From: Nocardioides renjunii
Lineage (GTDB): Bacteria; Actinomycetota; Actinomycetes; Propionibacteriales; Nocardioidaceae
Direction: 5' to 3'
Length of the DNA: 64,000 nt
NCBI RefSeq assembly: GCF_034661175.1
Contig: NZ_CP141058.1
Location: 1 to 64,000, forward strand
In this document: positions 1-12,390 of the stretch, piece after piece
Position numbering within the stretch: the stretch's first letter is position 1
Layout of the letters: each line of letters starts with the position of its first letter
Notes under the pieces: model-generated
What the model saw: only the letters and a program-made list of their open reading frames with translations
Told to the model about the DNA's origin: nothing
Database searches by the model: none
Position numbers and translations under genes: made by a program

Positions 1-109
1 GTTCACAGCTTGTGGAGAACTCTGTGGACTGTTGCGGCTGCAAGAGCCCGTGCGAGACGCACCGGGTCAGGCATCAGGGCACGACGACGGTGGAAAGCAA
101 GGCGATCCG
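1..109. promoter_or_regulatory. dnaA upstream region with DnaA-box-like sites
   Basis: Two sites resemble DnaA boxes read as TGTGGA(T/C)AA: TGTGGAGAA at 11-19 and TGTGGACTG at 23-31. They lie just upstream of the preferred dnaA start, where autoregulatory and origin boxes are common in actinobacteria. The region is cut by the window edge, so promoter elements further upstream are not visible. Confidence 0.45.
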
Positions 110-1549
110 GTGGATGAGCAGCAGGTAGACCTCCAGACGGCGTGGCAGCAGATCGTCGAGGACCTCCAGCCCAACCAGCGGGCCTGGCTGCGACCCAGCG
201 TCCCGATGACCGTGCACGAGAACACGGCGATCATCGCGGTGCCCAACGACTTCACCCGCAACCAGCTCGAGGGCCGGCTCCGCAACCACATCGAGGACGC
301 GCTCAGCGAGGCCTTCGGTCGCGAGATCCGGATGCTCGTCACGGTCAACCCCGCGCTCGAGGACGCCGAACAGCTGGTCCCGGTCGATGAATCGCCAGAT
401 CGATCTGTCTCTTTGTCGACAAACGACCACCAAGCCTTCGACCCGACCCCGCCGGCCATGGTCGAGCACGAGCCGAGCCCCGGCCCCAGCGAGCGCCGCC
501 CGTCAGCCCTGGAGACGCGGCTCAACCCCAAGTACACGTTCGAGACGTTCGTCATCGGGTCGTCCAACCGCTTCCCGCACGCGGCCGCGGTGGCCGTCGC
601 CGAGGCGCCCGGCAAGGCCTACAACCCGCTCCTGGTCTACGGCGAGTCCGGCCTCGGCAAGACCCACCTGCTGCACGCGATCGGCCACTACGTCCGCAGC
701 CTCTACAGCAACGCCAAGGTGCGCTACGTCTCGAGCGAGGAGTTCACCAACGAGTTCATCAATGCGATCCGCGACGACCGCCAGGACCGCTTCAAGCGGC
801 GCTACCGCGACGTGGACGTGCTGCTGATCGACGACATCCAGTTCCTCGAGGGCAAGACGCAGACCCAGGAGGAGTTCTTCCACACGTTCAACACCCTCCA
901 CAACGCCAACAAGCAGATCGTGCTGACCTCCGACCGGGCGCCCAAGCGGCTCGAGGCGCTCGAGGACCGACTGCGCAACCGGTTCGAGTGGGGGCTGATC
1001 ACCGACGTCCAGCCGCCCGACCTCGAGACCCGCATCGCGATCCTGCGCAAGAAGGCGGCGATGGACCGGCTCACGGCGCCGCCGGACGTGCTCGAGTTCA
1101 TCGCCTCCAAGATCCAGACCAACATCCGCGAGCTCGAGGGTGCCCTGATCCGGGTCACGGCGTTCGCCAACCTCAACCGCCAGGAGGTCGACATGACGCT
1201 GGCCGAGATCGTCCTCAAGGACCTGATCCCCGAGGGCGGCGAGCCGGAGATCACCCACGCGCTGATCATCGCCCAGACCGCCGCCTACTTCGGCGTCTCG
1301 CTCGAGGACCTCACCGGCCCCTCGCGCGGTCGGCACCTGGTGATGGCGCGCCAGATCGGGATGTACCTCTGCCGCGAGCTGACCTCGATGTCGCTGCCCC
1401 AGATCGGGCGCGAGTTCGGTGGACGCGACCACACGACGGTCATGTACGCCGACCGCAAGATCCGCCAGCTGCTGGCCGAGCGCCGCGCTGTCTTCAACCA
1501 GGTCAGCGAGCTGACCAACCGGGTGAAGATGCAGGCCCGCCAGGCCTGA
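110..1549 (+). CDS. dnaA: chromosomal replication initiator protein DnaA
   Basis: DnaA is the AAA+ ATPase that binds DnaA boxes and melts oriC. The protein has the N-terminal interaction domain (LQTAWQQIVEDLQPNQRAW), a poorly conserved linker, Walker A GESGLGKTH near residue 178, Walker B LLIDDIQF near 240, and the C-terminal DNA-binding signature with MARQIGMYLCRELT and GRDHTTVMYA. I chose GTG 110, giving 479 aa, because homologues normally begin a few residues before the LQTAW block and AAGGCG lies just upstream. TTG 32 would add 26 low-complexity residues. It is the first gene of the conserved dnaA-dnaN-gnd-recF-gyrBA array. Confidence 0.97.
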   Translation: MDEQQVDLQTAWQQIVEDLQPNQRAWLRPSVPMTVHENTAIIAVPNDFTRNQLEGRLRNHIEDALSEAFGREIRMLVTVNPALEDAEQLVPVDESPDRSVSLSTNDHQAFDPTPPAMVEHEPSPGPSERRPSALETRLNPKYTFETFVIGSSNRFPHAAAVAVAEAPGKAYNPLLVYGESGLGKTHLLHAIGHYVRSLYSNAKVRYVSSEEFTNEFINAIRDDRQDRFKRRYRDVDVLLIDDIQFLEGKTQTQEEFFHTFNTLHNANKQIVLTSDRAPKRLEALEDRLRNRFEWGLITDVQPPDLETRIAILRKKAAMDRLTAPPDVLEFIASKIQTNIRELEGALIRVTAFANLNRQEVDMTLAEIVLKDLIPEGGEPEITHALIIAQTAAYFGVSLEDLTGPSRGRHLVMARQIGMYLCRELTSMSLPQIGREFGGRDHTTVMYADRKIRQLLAERRAVFNQVSELTNRVKMQARQA

Positions 1550-1974
1550 GGCCCGCCCCCACGAGGCGGCCGGTCCTGCGGACCGCGCCGCCAGCCACTG
1601 GCGTGTGGAGAACATGTGGTTCGGCCCGGCCCGTCGTCCCCACCCCCTGTGGATGCGCCGGGACGAACGACACGAACCGGCCCGGCGTCCACACCCGCCA
1701 CCAGCGGGGCCGTGCTGCGTCCACACCCGTCATCCACATGGTTTCGGTGCCCTGACCTGCACGAACGCCGCTCATCCACAGTTTCCACGGACCCTATGAC
1801 GACTATGGACCTGAAGACTGGTCCCCTCTCCCACCAACACCGAACGGCCCGTCCTCTGGGGAGAACCCTGCCGCGGCCACCGCGGCGCGTGGCAGGATGC
1901 ACTTCCCACACGCTCATGTGTGGTTCCTGCCTGCCTGCCACCCGAACGCTCCACCCCTCCTCGAGGAGACCCTT
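1550..1974. other. oriC: dnaA-dnaN intergenic region, probable oriC
   Basis: This 425-nt spacer has no credible gene. It holds several DnaA-box-like sites in both orientations: TGTGGAGAA at 1604-1612, TGTGGATGC at 1648-1656, CATCCACA at 1732-1738 and 1773-1780, plus looser TCCACAC sites near 1689 and 1719. In most actinobacteria oriC lies between dnaA and dnaN, so position and box content agree. The boxes diverge from the perfect TTGTCCACA consensus and no clear AT-rich unwinding element is visible, so exact limits are uncertain. Confidence 0.7.
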
Positions 1975-3111
1975 GTGAAGTTCCGCGTCGAACGCGACGT
2001 CTTCGCCGATGCCGTTGCCTGGGCGGCCCGCAGCCTCCCGGTCCGCCCGAGCTCGCCGGTCCTCGCCGGGCTGCTCATCGAGGCGAGCGACGCCGGCCTG
2101 GTGCTCTCCACCTTCGACTACGAGACCTCGGCCCGCGCCACGCTGACCGCCGAGGTCAACGACGAGGGCAAGGCCCTCGTCAGCGGCAGGCTCCTCGCCG
2201 ACATCTGCCGCAGCCTGCCCGCCAAGCCGGTCGAGCTGACCCTCGAGGGGCCCCGCGTCTCACTGACCTGCGGCTCGGCCCGGTTCAGCCTCCAGACCAT
2301 GCCGGTCGCTGACTACCCCACGCTCCCCGAGATGCCGTCCGCCACCGGCACCGTGTCCAGCGCCGACTTCGCCCACGCCGTCTCCCAGGCGGTCACGGCG
2401 GCCGGTCGCGACGACATGCTGCCCGTGCTCACCGGCGTACGCATCGAGATCGACGGCTCCACGATGGCGCTGCTGGCCACCGACCGCTTCCGCCTCTCCC
2501 ACCGCGAGCTGACCTGGAACCCGCAGTCGCCCGACGAGTCGGTCGCGGCGCTCGTGCCGGCCAAGGTCCTCGGCGACACGGCCAAGTCGCTCACCTCGGG
2601 CGCCGAGGTCACCATCGCGCTGAGCGCCAGCGGCGCCGGCGAGGGCCTCATCGGCTTCGAGGGCACCGGCCTGGGCGGCGTGCGGCGTACGACGACGCGC
2701 CTCCTCGACGGGGAGTTCCCCAAGGTCCGGTCCCTGTTCCCGGCCGAGCACCTCACCGTCGCCAAGGTCAACAAGGCCGAGCTCATCGAGACCGTCAAGC
2801 GCGTCGCGCTGGTGGCCGAGCGCAACACCGCGGTCCAGATGAAGTTCGGCGAGGACCAGATCGTGCTCGACGCCGGGTCCGGCGACGAGGCGATGGCCAC
2901 CGAGGCCGTCGACGCCGACATCAACGGCGACGACCTGACCACCGGCTTCAACCCGCAGTTCCTGCTCGACGGCCTGACCGCCATCGACGGGGAGTTCGTC
3001 GACCTGGCCTTCACCCAGGCGACCAAGCCGGTCGTCATCTCCGGGACGGACGCCGCCGACGACGCGGGCACCTTCCGCTACCTGCTGATGCCGCGCCGCC
3101 TGCTCTCGTAA
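1975..3111 (+). CDS. dnaN: DNA polymerase III beta subunit (sliding clamp)
   Basis: DnaN forms the ring-shaped clamp that tethers the replicative polymerase to DNA. The 378-aa product has the family length and landmarks: N-terminal KFRVERDVFADAVAWAAR, a central LLATDRFRLSHRE block, and the C-terminal YLLMPRRL motif that contributes to the partner-binding pocket. GTG 1975 is chosen because GAGGAG lies just upstream; an in-frame ATG at 1897 would add 26 residues unlike the family. It follows the probable oriC. Confidence 0.97.
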   Translation: MKFRVERDVFADAVAWAARSLPVRPSSPVLAGLLIEASDAGLVLSTFDYETSARATLTAEVNDEGKALVSGRLLADICRSLPAKPVELTLEGPRVSLTCGSARFSLQTMPVADYPTLPEMPSATGTVSSADFAHAVSQAVTAAGRDDMLPVLTGVRIEIDGSTMALLATDRFRLSHRELTWNPQSPDESVAALVPAKVLGDTAKSLTSGAEVTIALSASGAGEGLIGFEGTGLGGVRRTTTRLLDGEFPKVRSLFPAEHLTVAKVNKAELIETVKRVALVAERNTAVQMKFGEDQIVLDAGSGDEAMATEAVDADINGDDLTTGFNPQFLLDGLTAIDGEFVDLAFTQATKPVVISGTDAADDAGTFRYLLMPRRLLS

Positions 3112-3269
3112 CCTGGTCGAACAGCCGCGAGGCACAAGCGGTGTTTGGAGACTTCCTGATCAGGGGGTCTCGAGACAGCACGTCGCGACCTCGTCCCTGG
3201 GTCGTGGCGCCACTCGACCTCCCTCGACGCGCCGTGCACTCGTCCCTCGCGCCCGGCTAGTCTCGTGAC

Positions 3270-4244
3270 ATGGACATCGGACTCATCGGGCTGGGCAAGA
3301 TGGGCGGCAACATGCGCGAGCGCATGCGCCGCGCGGGACTCACGGTCGTCGGCTACGACCGCAACCCCGACGTCAGCGACGTCGACTCGCTCGAGGCGCT
3401 GGTGGAGGCGTTGCCGAGCCCCAAGGTCGTGTGGGTCATGGTGCCGGCGGGCGACCCGACCCGCGCGACGGTCCAGGAGCTGTCCGGGCTGCTCGGCGAG
3501 GGCGACGTCGTGGTCGACGGCGGCAACTCCCGCTGGACCGACGACCTCGCCAACGCCGAGCTGCTCGCGGAGAAGAAGATCGGCTACGTCGACTGCGGCG
3601 TCTCCGGCGGCGTGTGGGGCCTGGAGAACGGCTACGCGCTGATGTACGGCGGCGACGAGGCCGACATCGCCAAGGTGCAGCCGGCCTTCGACGCCCTGGC
3701 GCCCGAGGGTGACTTCGGGTCGGTCCACGCCGGCAAGGTGGGCGCCGGCCACTTCTCCAAGATGGTCCACAACGGCATCGAGTACGCGATCATGCAGTCC
3801 TACGCCGAGGGCTGGGAGCTGCTCGAGGCGGTCGACATGGTCGACAACGTCACCGAGGTGTTCCGGTCCTGGCGCGAGGGCACCGTCATCCGCTCGTGGC
3901 TGCTCGACCTCATGGTCGCGGCGCTCGACGACGACCCCGGCCTGAGCAAGATAGCCGGCTACGCCGAGGACTCCGGCGAGGGCCGGTGGACCGTCGAGGC
4001 GGGCATCGAGCACGCGGTCGCCACCCCGGCGATCACCGCGGCGCTCTACGCCCGGTTCGTCTCCCGCCAGGACGACAGCCCCGCCATGAAGGCCGTTGCG
4101 GCGATGCGCAACCAGTTCGGCGGCCACGCCGTGCGGACCCCGGCCCCCAAGGGCGGCGACGCCGAGGGCGGCGGCCAGGCTCCCCAGACCGAGACGTCGC
4201 AGAAGGCCGGCGCCGGCACCACGGAGGAGCCCAGCGAGAGCTAG
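3270..4244 (+). CDS. gnd: 6-phosphogluconate dehydrogenase, decarboxylating (short type)
   Basis: This enzyme oxidises 6-phosphogluconate to ribulose 5-phosphate and CO2 in the pentose phosphate pathway. The N-terminus has the Rossmann dinucleotide motif GLIGLGKMGGNM. VDGGNSRWTDD, the substrate-binding CGVSGGVWGLENG and the catalytic HAGKVGAGHFSKMVHNGIEY block follow. At 324 aa it belongs to the short, often NAD-preferring group rather than the roughly 470-aa NADP type; cofactor preference is inferred from length. The last 40 residues are a low-complexity acidic tail. Its place between dnaN and recF is conserved in many actinobacteria and does not imply a replication role. Confidence 0.93.
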   Translation: MDIGLIGLGKMGGNMRERMRRAGLTVVGYDRNPDVSDVDSLEALVEALPSPKVVWVMVPAGDPTRATVQELSGLLGEGDVVVDGGNSRWTDDLANAELLAEKKIGYVDCGVSGGVWGLENGYALMYGGDEADIAKVQPAFDALAPEGDFGSVHAGKVGAGHFSKMVHNGIEYAIMQSYAEGWELLEAVDMVDNVTEVFRSWREGTVIRSWLLDLMVAALDDDPGLSKIAGYAEDSGEGRWTVEAGIEHAVATPAITAALYARFVSRQDDSPAMKAVAAMRNQFGGHAVRTPAPKGGDAEGGGQAPQTETSQKAGAGTTEEPSES

Positions 4245-4253
4245 GGCCATGCC

Positions 4254-5399
4254 TTGCACGTAGCCCACCTCACCCTCCACGACTTCCGCTCCTACGCCGA
4301 CATCGACGTCGCGCTCGAGCCGGGGGCGACGGCCTTCATCGGCCGCAACGGCCAGGGCAAGACCAACCTCGTCGAGGCGATCGACTACCTCTCGCGGCTG
4401 TCCTCCCACCGTGTCGCCACCGACGCGCCGCTCGTCCGCGCCGGCGCCGACCAGGCGATCGTGCGCGCCTCGGTGGTCAAGGAGGGTCGCACCGCGCTCC
4501 TCGAGGTCGAGCTCAACCCGGGTCGCGCCAACCGCGCCCGGATCAACCGCTCCCCGCTGCCGCGCCCCCGCGAGATCATCGGCCTGGTGCGGACGGTGGT
4601 CTTCGCGCCCGACGACCTCACCCTGGTCAAGGGCGACCCGTCCGACCGGCGCAAGCTCCTCGACGACCTGCTGATGCTGCGTACGCCCCGCCTGGCGGGG
4701 GTGCGCTCGGACTACGACCGGATCCTGAAGCAGCGCAACAGCCTGCTGAAGACGGCCGGGCTCGCCCGCGGCTCCTCGCGTGACGCGGCGCTGTCGACGC
4801 TCGAGATCTGGGACGACAACCTCGCGCGCGTCGGCGCCGAGGTCCTCGGCGCCCGCCTGGCGCTGGTCGAGGACCTGCGGCCCTACCTCGGCAAGGCCTA
4901 CGAGGCGGTCGCACGCGGCGCGAGCCGCGACGACGCCGACCTCGAGTATCGCGCGAGCATCGACCTCACGTCGGTGGCCGCCACCACGGAGGCGTTGCAG
5001 GCCGCGCTGCTGGAGGCGGTCGCCGCGAAGCGCAAGGAGGAGCTCGACCGCGGCATCTCGCTCGTCGGCCCGCACCGCGACGAGCTGCTCCTCACCCTGG
5101 GCAACGCCGAGCTGCGGCTCCCGGTCAAGGGCTACGCCTCGCACGGGGAGTCCTGGTCCTTCGCGCTCGCGCTGCGGCTGGCGTCGTACGACCTGCTGCG
5201 CGCCGACGGCGACGACCCCATCCTCGTCCTCGACGACGTCTTCGCCGAGCTCGACACCGAGCGCCGCAGCCAGCTCGCGCAGCTCGTCGCCGGCGCCGAG
5301 CAGGTGCTGGTCACCGCGGCGGTCGCGGCAGACGTACCCGCGTCCCTGCAGGGAGTGCGCTACCTGGTCGCCGACGGGACCGTGACGCGCGATGAGTGA
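4254..5399 (+). CDS. recF: DNA replication and repair protein RecF
   Basis: RecF is an SMC/ABC-like ATPase that helps load RecA at single-strand gaps. The 381-aa product has Walker [15 protein letters not shown] near residue 29, a helical middle, and a C-terminal Walker B/D-loop [16 protein letters not shown]. No ATG is in frame at the conserved N-terminus [13 protein letters not shown], so TTG 4254 is the likely start; a nearby ATG at 4249 is out of frame. Its end overlaps the DUF721 gene by 8 nt, indicating translational coupling. Confidence 0.95.
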   Translation: MHVAHLTLHDFRSYADIDVALEPGATAFIGRNGQGKTNLVEAIDYLSRLSSHRVATDAPLVRAGADQAIVRASVVKEGRTALLEVELNPGRANRARINRSPLPRPREIIGLVRTVVFAPDDLTLVKGDPSDRRKLLDDLLMLRTPRLAGVRSDYDRILKQRNSLLKTAGLARGSSRDAALSTLEIWDDNLARVGAEVLGARLALVEDLRPYLGKAYEAVARGASRDDADLEYRASIDLTSVAATTEALQAALLEAVAAKRKEELDRGISLVGPHRDELLLTLGNAELRLPVKGYASHGESWSFALALRLASYDLLRADGDDPILVLDDVFAELDTERRSQLAQLVAGAEQVLVTAAVAADVPASLQGVRYLVADGTVTRDE

Positions 5400-5970
5400 C
5401 GAGCGCCCCGATCCCCCACACGAGGCGGACGGGGACGACGTAACCGAGCCAGGAGCCGCACCCGAGCCCGAGCACCAGCCGGACGGCCTCGACCTGGCGC
5501 GCGCCGCTGCCCGCGCCGCGGCTGCCAGCGCCGGTACGCCGCCCGCGCGGCGGCCGGCCTCCCGCACCCGGCGGCGGACCACCACGACGTCGTCCGGCGC
5601 GCGGCCCGACGACCGCGACCCCCAGCTGCTGGGGCAGGCGATGGGCCGGCTCGTCGCCAACCACGGCTGGGAGCTCGACCTCAAGGTGCAGGGCGTGTTC
5701 GGGCGCTGGGCCGAGCTGGTGGGCGACGAGGTCGCCGACCACTGCACCCCGGAGTCGTTCGACGACGGCCGGCTGGTGGTGCGGACCGACTCCACGGCGT
5801 GGGCGACCCAGCTCAAGCTGCTCGCACCCACCGTCGTACGACGCCTCAACGAGGAGCTCGGGCACGGCACCGTCACCCTGATCGAGGTCCTCGGCCCGCA
5901 CCTGCCGAGCTGGAAGAAGGGCCGGCTCTCCAGCCGGGACGGACGCGGACCGCGCGACACCTACGGGTGA
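5392..5970 (+). CDS. DUF721 protein, DciA-like helicase loader candidate
   Basis: The 192-aa protein has a disordered acidic/arginine-rich N-terminal half (about residues 1-75) and a C-terminal DUF721 domain with [20 protein letters not shown] and [20 protein letters not shown]721 proteins encoded beside recF in actinobacteria include DciA, which assists the replicative helicase; that role is transferred by family and position. ATG 5392 overlaps the recF stop, so the two genes are probably coupled. The 278-nt gap that follows separates it from gyrB. Confidence 0.85.
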   Translation: MSDERPDPPHEADGDDVTEPGAAPEPEHQPDGLDLARAAARAAAASAGTPPARRPASRTRRRTTTTSSGARPDDRDPQLLGQAMGRLVANHGWELDLKVQGVFGRWAELVGDEVADHCTPESFDDGRLVVRTDSTAWATQLKLLAPTVVRRLNEELGHGTVTLIEVLGPHLPSWKKGRLSSRDGRGPRDTYG

Positions 5971-6248
5971 CGCCGGGAGCCCCGATCTGCCGATCTGGGA
6001 GCCGCCGAACCGTATGGGGCCCCACCGACCCCCCTGTTCGGGCCTGTGAACGGGCACCATGGGGCCGCTGGGGGCATGTTTGCCGCCGAATCCATCCCCA
6101 GCCCGGGGCGGTTACTTCGGTGAAGCCCCGCTGAGGGGTAGCATGGGGCCTACGAGTCGCACGTCGTGTTGCCCCGCAACCGCAGCGACTCGACTCATGT
6201 CGAGCGCCCCCGGACCACGCGCCGGGGCGATGAGCAGAAGGCCGTGCC

Positions 6249-8453
6249 TTGAGCGAAGAGAATCCCGAGTCCACCGCAGCCCCGACCCCCGATTCCGCTC
6301 CTGACCCGCAGCCCTCCGAGGCCGAGCGCGCCGCTGCGCTCGCGGCGGCGGTCGAGGAGTCCGCCGACGAGCCGGCAGCCGAGAGGCGCTCGTCGACGGC
6401 CGTCGACAAGAGCGTCGAGTACGACGCCTCCGCGATCACGGTCCTCGAGGGCCTCGAGGCGGTCCGCAAGCGACCGGGCATGTACATCGGCTCGACCGGC
6501 GAGCGCGGCCTGCACCACCTGATCTGGGAGATCGTGGACAACGGCGTCGACGAGGCGCTGGCCGGCTACGCCACCCGCATCGTGCTGACCCTGCAGGCCG
6601 ACGGCGGGGTGCGCGTCGAGGACAACGGCCGTGGCATCCCGACCGACACGGCGCCGGGCCAGGAGATGCCGGCGCTCACCATGGCGCTGACCATGCTCCA
6701 CGCCGGCGGCAAGTTCGGTGGCGGCGGCTACAAGGTGTCCGGTGGACTCCACGGCGTGGGCGTCTCGGTCGTCAACGCGCTGTCCACCCGCCTGGTCGCC
6801 GAGGTGAAGAACAGGGGCCACCTGTGGCGCCAGACGTTCCGGCTCGGCGTTCCCGAGGCCGACCTCGAGCAGGTCCGGCCGATGGAGGCCGGCGAGCAGA
6901 CCGGCACGACGGTCACCTGGTACGCCTCGGAGGACATCTTCGAGGAGACCACCTACAACCTCGAGACCATCACCTCGCGGCTGCGCGAGATGGCGTTCCT
7001 CAACAAGGGCGTGGAGTTCGTCGTGCGCGACGAGCGGCCCGAGGCCGAGTCGCGCGTCGACGCCGTCGAGGACGACACCGTCGACAGCGAGGTCGACAAC
7101 GCCGGTCACGACGCCATCAAGCGCGCGGAGACGGGCGGGCTCGAGCAGGTCTTCAAGTACGACCGCGGGCTCGTCGACTACGTCGAGCACCTCAACCGCC
7201 GCAAGACCGCGGCCAACGCGAGCGTCATCTCCTTCGAGGCCGAGACGGCCGAGGGCGCCACGGGGCAGCACATGAGCCTCGAGGTCGCGATGCAGTGGAA
7301 CACCTCCTACACCGAGTCGGTCCACACCTTCGCCAACAACATCAACACCCACGAGGGCGGGACCCACGAGGAGGGCTTCCGCGCCTCCCTGACCTCGCTG
7401 GTCAACAACTGGGGCGAGGAGTGGGGGCTGATCAAGAAGAAGGAGGACCGGGTCTCCGGCGACGACATCCGCGAGGGCCTGACCGCCATCATCTCGATCA
7501 AGCTGTCCGAGCCGCAGTTCGAGGGCCAGACCAAGACCAAGCTCGGCAACACCGAGGCCAAGGGCTTCGCCCAGCGGATCATGAACGACCAGCTCGGTGC
7601 CTGGTTCGAGCAGAACCCGGCCGAGGGCCGCGACATCGTCCGCAAGTCCCAGGCCGCCGCCAGCGCCCGCATCGCCGCCCGCAAGGCGCGCGAGCTCGCC
7701 CGCGGCCGCAAGGGCCTGCTCGGCGGCGGTGGCCTCCCCGGCAAGCTGAGCGACTGCCAGTCGACCAACCCGGAGGAGTGCGAGGTCTTCATCGTCGAGG
7801 GCGACTCGGCCGGTGGCTCCGCCCGTCAGGGCCGCGACCCGCGCATCCAGGCGATCCTCCCGATCCGCGGCAAGATCCTCAACGTCGAGAAGGCGCGCAT
7901 CGACCGCGTGCTCGCCAACACCGAGGTCCAGGCGATCATCTCCGCGCTCGGCACCGGCATCCACGAGGAGTTCGACCTCGAGAAGCTGCGCTACCACAAG
8001 GTCGTGATGATGGCCGACGCCGACGTCGACGGCCACCACATCAACACGCTCCTGCTGACGCTGCTCTTCCGCTTCATGAAGCCGCTCATCGAGCACGGCT
8101 ACGTCTACATGGCGCAGCCGCCGCTCTACCGCCTGCGGTGGAACAAGCCGGCGACCCACGAGTTCGTCTACTCCGACGCCGAGCGCGACGCGCTGCTCGC
8201 CGACGGCCTGGCGCAGGGCAAGAAGCTGCCCAAGGAGAACCCGGTCCAGCGCTACAAGGGGCTCGGCGAGATGAACGCCGACGAGCTGTGGGAGACCACG
8301 ATGGACCCCGACGCCCGCCTGATGAAGCAGGTCGGCCTCGACGACGCCGCGCAGGCCGACGAGATCTTCTCGATCCTCATGGGCGAGGACGTCGAGCAGC
8401 GGCGCTCCTTCATCCAGCGCAACGCCAAGGACGTCCGATTCCTCGATATCTAG
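6249..8453 (+). CDS. gyrB: DNA gyrase subunit B
   Basis: GyrB supplies ATP hydrolysis for negative supercoiling. The 734-aa product has an acidic N-terminal extension of about 57 residues, then the GHKL ATPase domain ([43 protein letters not shown]), the transducer domain, and a TOPRIM domain with EGDSAGGSA near residue 517 and DADVDGHHI near 588. TTG 6249 fits an AGAAGG ribosome site. The upstream 278-nt spacer contains a TAGCAT (6139-6144) that could be a -10 element, but no convincing -35 is present. GyrB residues in the RGK/NVEKAR region look unaltered. Confidence 0.97.
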   Translation: MSEENPESTAAPTPDSAPDPQPSEAERAAALAAAVEESADEPAAERRSSTAVDKSVEYDASAITVLEGLEAVRKRPGMYIGSTGERGLHHLIWEIVDNGVDEALAGYATRIVLTLQADGGVRVEDNGRGIPTDTAPGQEMPALTMALTMLHAGGKFGGGGYKVSGGLHGVGVSVVNALSTRLVAEVKNRGHLWRQTFRLGVPEADLEQVRPMEAGEQTGTTVTWYASEDIFEETTYNLETITSRLREMAFLNKGVEFVVRDERPEAESRVDAVEDDTVDSEVDNAGHDAIKRAETGGLEQVFKYDRGLVDYVEHLNRRKTAANASVISFEAETAEGATGQHMSLEVAMQWNTSYTESVHTFANNINTHEGGTHEEGFRASLTSLVNNWGEEWGLIKKKEDRVSGDDIREGLTAIISIKLSEPQFEGQTKTKLGNTEAKGFAQRIMNDQLGAWFEQNPAEGRDIVRKSQAAASARIAARKARELARGRKGLLGGGGLPGKLSDCQSTNPEECEVFIVEGDSAGGSARQGRDPRIQAILPIRGKILNVEKARIDRVLANTEVQAIISALGTGIHEEFDLEKLRYHKVVMMADADVDGHHINTLLLTLLFRFMKPLIEHGYVYMAQPPLYRLRWNKPATHEFVYSDAERDALLADGLAQGKKLPKENPVQRYKGLGEMNADELWETTMDPDARLMKQVGLDDAAQADEIFSILMGEDVEQRRSFIQRNAKDVRFLDI

Positions 8454-8513
8454 GTCGCTAGCCGTCTCTACGCCCAGCCCTAGACATCGATAGAACGCAG
8501 GAGAGAACCCCAG

Positions 8514-11218
<2,705 letters not shown>

Positions 11219-11222
<4 letters not shown>

Positions 11223-11776
11223 GTGATCCCGTGTCGGAACGCACCGCGACTCCCCGTCGTACGTCTGAGGACGAGCCTGCCAAGCGGTCCCTGACCGGCC
11301 GCCTGCAGGACACGCTGTCCAGCGCTGCCGAGGAGCACCGCGCCAACGCGGGGCCCTCGGGCGCCAAGGGCAACCGCGCCCGTCGTGAGCCGGGGCGCCA
11401 GCCCCGCCGTGCCCGGCTGCGGCTGACCCGCATCGACCCGTGGTCGGTGATGAAGACCGCCTTCCTGCTCTCGGTCGCCTTCGGCGTCGTGACGTTCGTG
11501 GCGATCTTCATGGTCTGGTCGGTGCTCGGCGCCGCCGGCGTGTGGGACTCGATCAACTCCGCCGTGGCCAGCATCGTCGAGGGCGACAGCGGCAACTCGA
11601 CCTTCGACGTGACCGACTACGTCGGCATGTCGCGCGTGCTCGGCTTCACGCTCCTGGTGTCGGTGCTCGACGTGATCCTGCTGACCGCGATCGCCACCCT
11701 GACGGCCTTCCTCTACAACCTCGCCGCCGCCCTCCTCGGCGGCATCGAGGTGACGCTCGCCGAGGACGAGAAGTGA
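11219..11776 (+). CDS. DUF3566 membrane protein
   Basis: The 185-aa protein has a basic, disordered N-terminal 75 residues, then [22 protein letters not shown] leading into a first membrane helix, an extracytoplasmic loop, and a second hydrophobic helix ([22 protein letters not shown]). DUF3566 proteins sit directly after gyrA in many actinobacteria; their function is not established. GTG 11219 overlaps the gyrA stop by 4 nt (GTGA), which supports this start over GTG 11231 and suggests translational coupling. Confidence 0.88.
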
Positions 11777-11846
11777 TCCCGACCCTCGATTGGCACCGCC
11801 CGACCGGGGTCAGGTAATCTTCGGCGTCGCTGCTGCTGCAGCGTGC

Positions 11847-11920
11847 GGGCCTATAGCTCAGACGGTTAGAGCGCTTCCCTGATAAGGAAGAGGTCGGAGG
11901 TTCAAGTCCTCCTAGGCCCA
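11847..11920 (+). tRNA. tRNA-Ile (anticodon GAT)
   Basis: The 74-nt sequence folds as a tRNA with acceptor stem GGGCCTA/TAGGCCC, a D arm, anticodon stem CTTCC/GGAAG around loop CTGATAA (anticodon GAT), and T arm GGAGG-TTCAAGT-CCTCC. No CCA is encoded. It is the expected tRNA after gyrA-DUF3566 in actinobacteria. Confidence 0.97.
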
Positions 11921-11970
11921 CTCCACCCGCATCACCTTCGTCCGATCGCCGCGATCCCGAGGAGAGTCCC

Positions 11971-12096
11971 GTGAAGAAGCTCCTGCTGGTCGTCCTCGCC
12001 GCCGCCGGCGCGGCCCTCGCGAAGAAGAAGATGGACGAGGGCAAGAACGAGCAGGCCCTCTGGGCCGAGGCCACCGACAACGTCGACCGGGCCTGA
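11971..12096 (+). CDS. DLW-39 family small protein
   Basis: A 41-codon gene encodes a hydrophobic N-terminal helix ([19 protein letters not shown]) followed by a charged tail with ALWAEATD, which resembles the DLW(A)EATD signature of the DLW-39 family. A good ribosome site GAGGAG precedes GTG 11971. These proteins are typically encoded between gyrA and the nearby tRNAs in actinobacteria and have no known function. It is probably a single-pass membrane or secreted micro-protein. Confidence 0.8.
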   Translation: MKKLLLVVLAAAGAALAKKKMDEGKNEQALWAEATDNVDRA

Positions 12097-12145
12097 CGCT
12101 CAGTCGTTGTTCGCCGCCACTCGTCCGTGAGTGGTCGGCACACCA

Positions 12146-12221
12146 GGGGCCTTGGCGCAATTGGTAGCGCACCTGCTTTGCAAGCAGGGGGTTGCGAGTT
12201 CGAGTCTCGTAGGCTCCACCA
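12146..12221 (+). tRNA. tRNA-Ala (anticodon TGC), island integration target
   Basis: Acceptor stem GGGGCCT/AGGCTCC, D arm GCGC-loop-GCGC, anticodon stem CCTGC/GCAGG around TTTGCAA (anticodon TGC), T stem GCGAG/CTCGT, and encoded CCA at 12219-12221. The 3' half from 12177 is repeated imperfectly at 48445-48489 beside a tyrosine integrase. The 3' half of this functional gene is therefore probably island-derived. Confidence 0.96.
12177..12221 (+). repeat. attL: attL: 3' half of tRNA-Ala (45-bp imperfect direct repeat)
   Basis: This 45-nt stretch matches 48445-48489 at 40 positions. The first 17 nt (12177-12193, anticodon loop and 3' anticodon stem) are identical and are the probable crossover core. 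All five mismatches fall in the T stem and preserve pairing. Confidence 0.85.
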
Positions 12222-12251
12222 GCAAAACCCCAGGTCAGCCTGGGGTTTTGC
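12222..12251 (+). terminator. rho-independent terminator after tRNA-Ala
   Basis: A perfect 13-bp stem (GCAAAACCCCAGG / CCTGGGGTTTTGC) encloses a TCAG loop and is followed by TCTTTTCT. It is downstream of the reconstituted tRNA and hence probably island-borne. It would stop tRNA operon transcription from entering the island. Confidence 0.9.
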
Positions 12252-12293
12252 TCTTTTCTGGAGTGTTCCGGTCGACTTCGAGATCGGCCTCTA

Positions 12294-12309
12294 GGGGGAC
12301 TGGTGGGGG
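12294..12309 (+). repeat. 16-bp end repeat, candidate integrase arm site (left)
   Basis: GGGGGACTGGTGGGGG occurs here, 73 nt inside the left end, and again at 48343-48358, upstream of the integrase start inside the right end. Same orientation and identity over 16 nt suggest arm-type sites flanking the attP core. Confidence 0.55.
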
Positions 12310-12390
12310 AAAGACCACGGGATCGACCGTGGGTCGGCTCCTTTGGCAAACTCGAAGCGCGGCCGCATGGTCGTCGTTACGGTCCTGAGC

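Noticed and set aside
3078..5960. 960-codon minus-strand frame opposite gnd, recF and DUF721
   Set aside because: Shadow of three well-supported plus-strand genes; no motif recognised.
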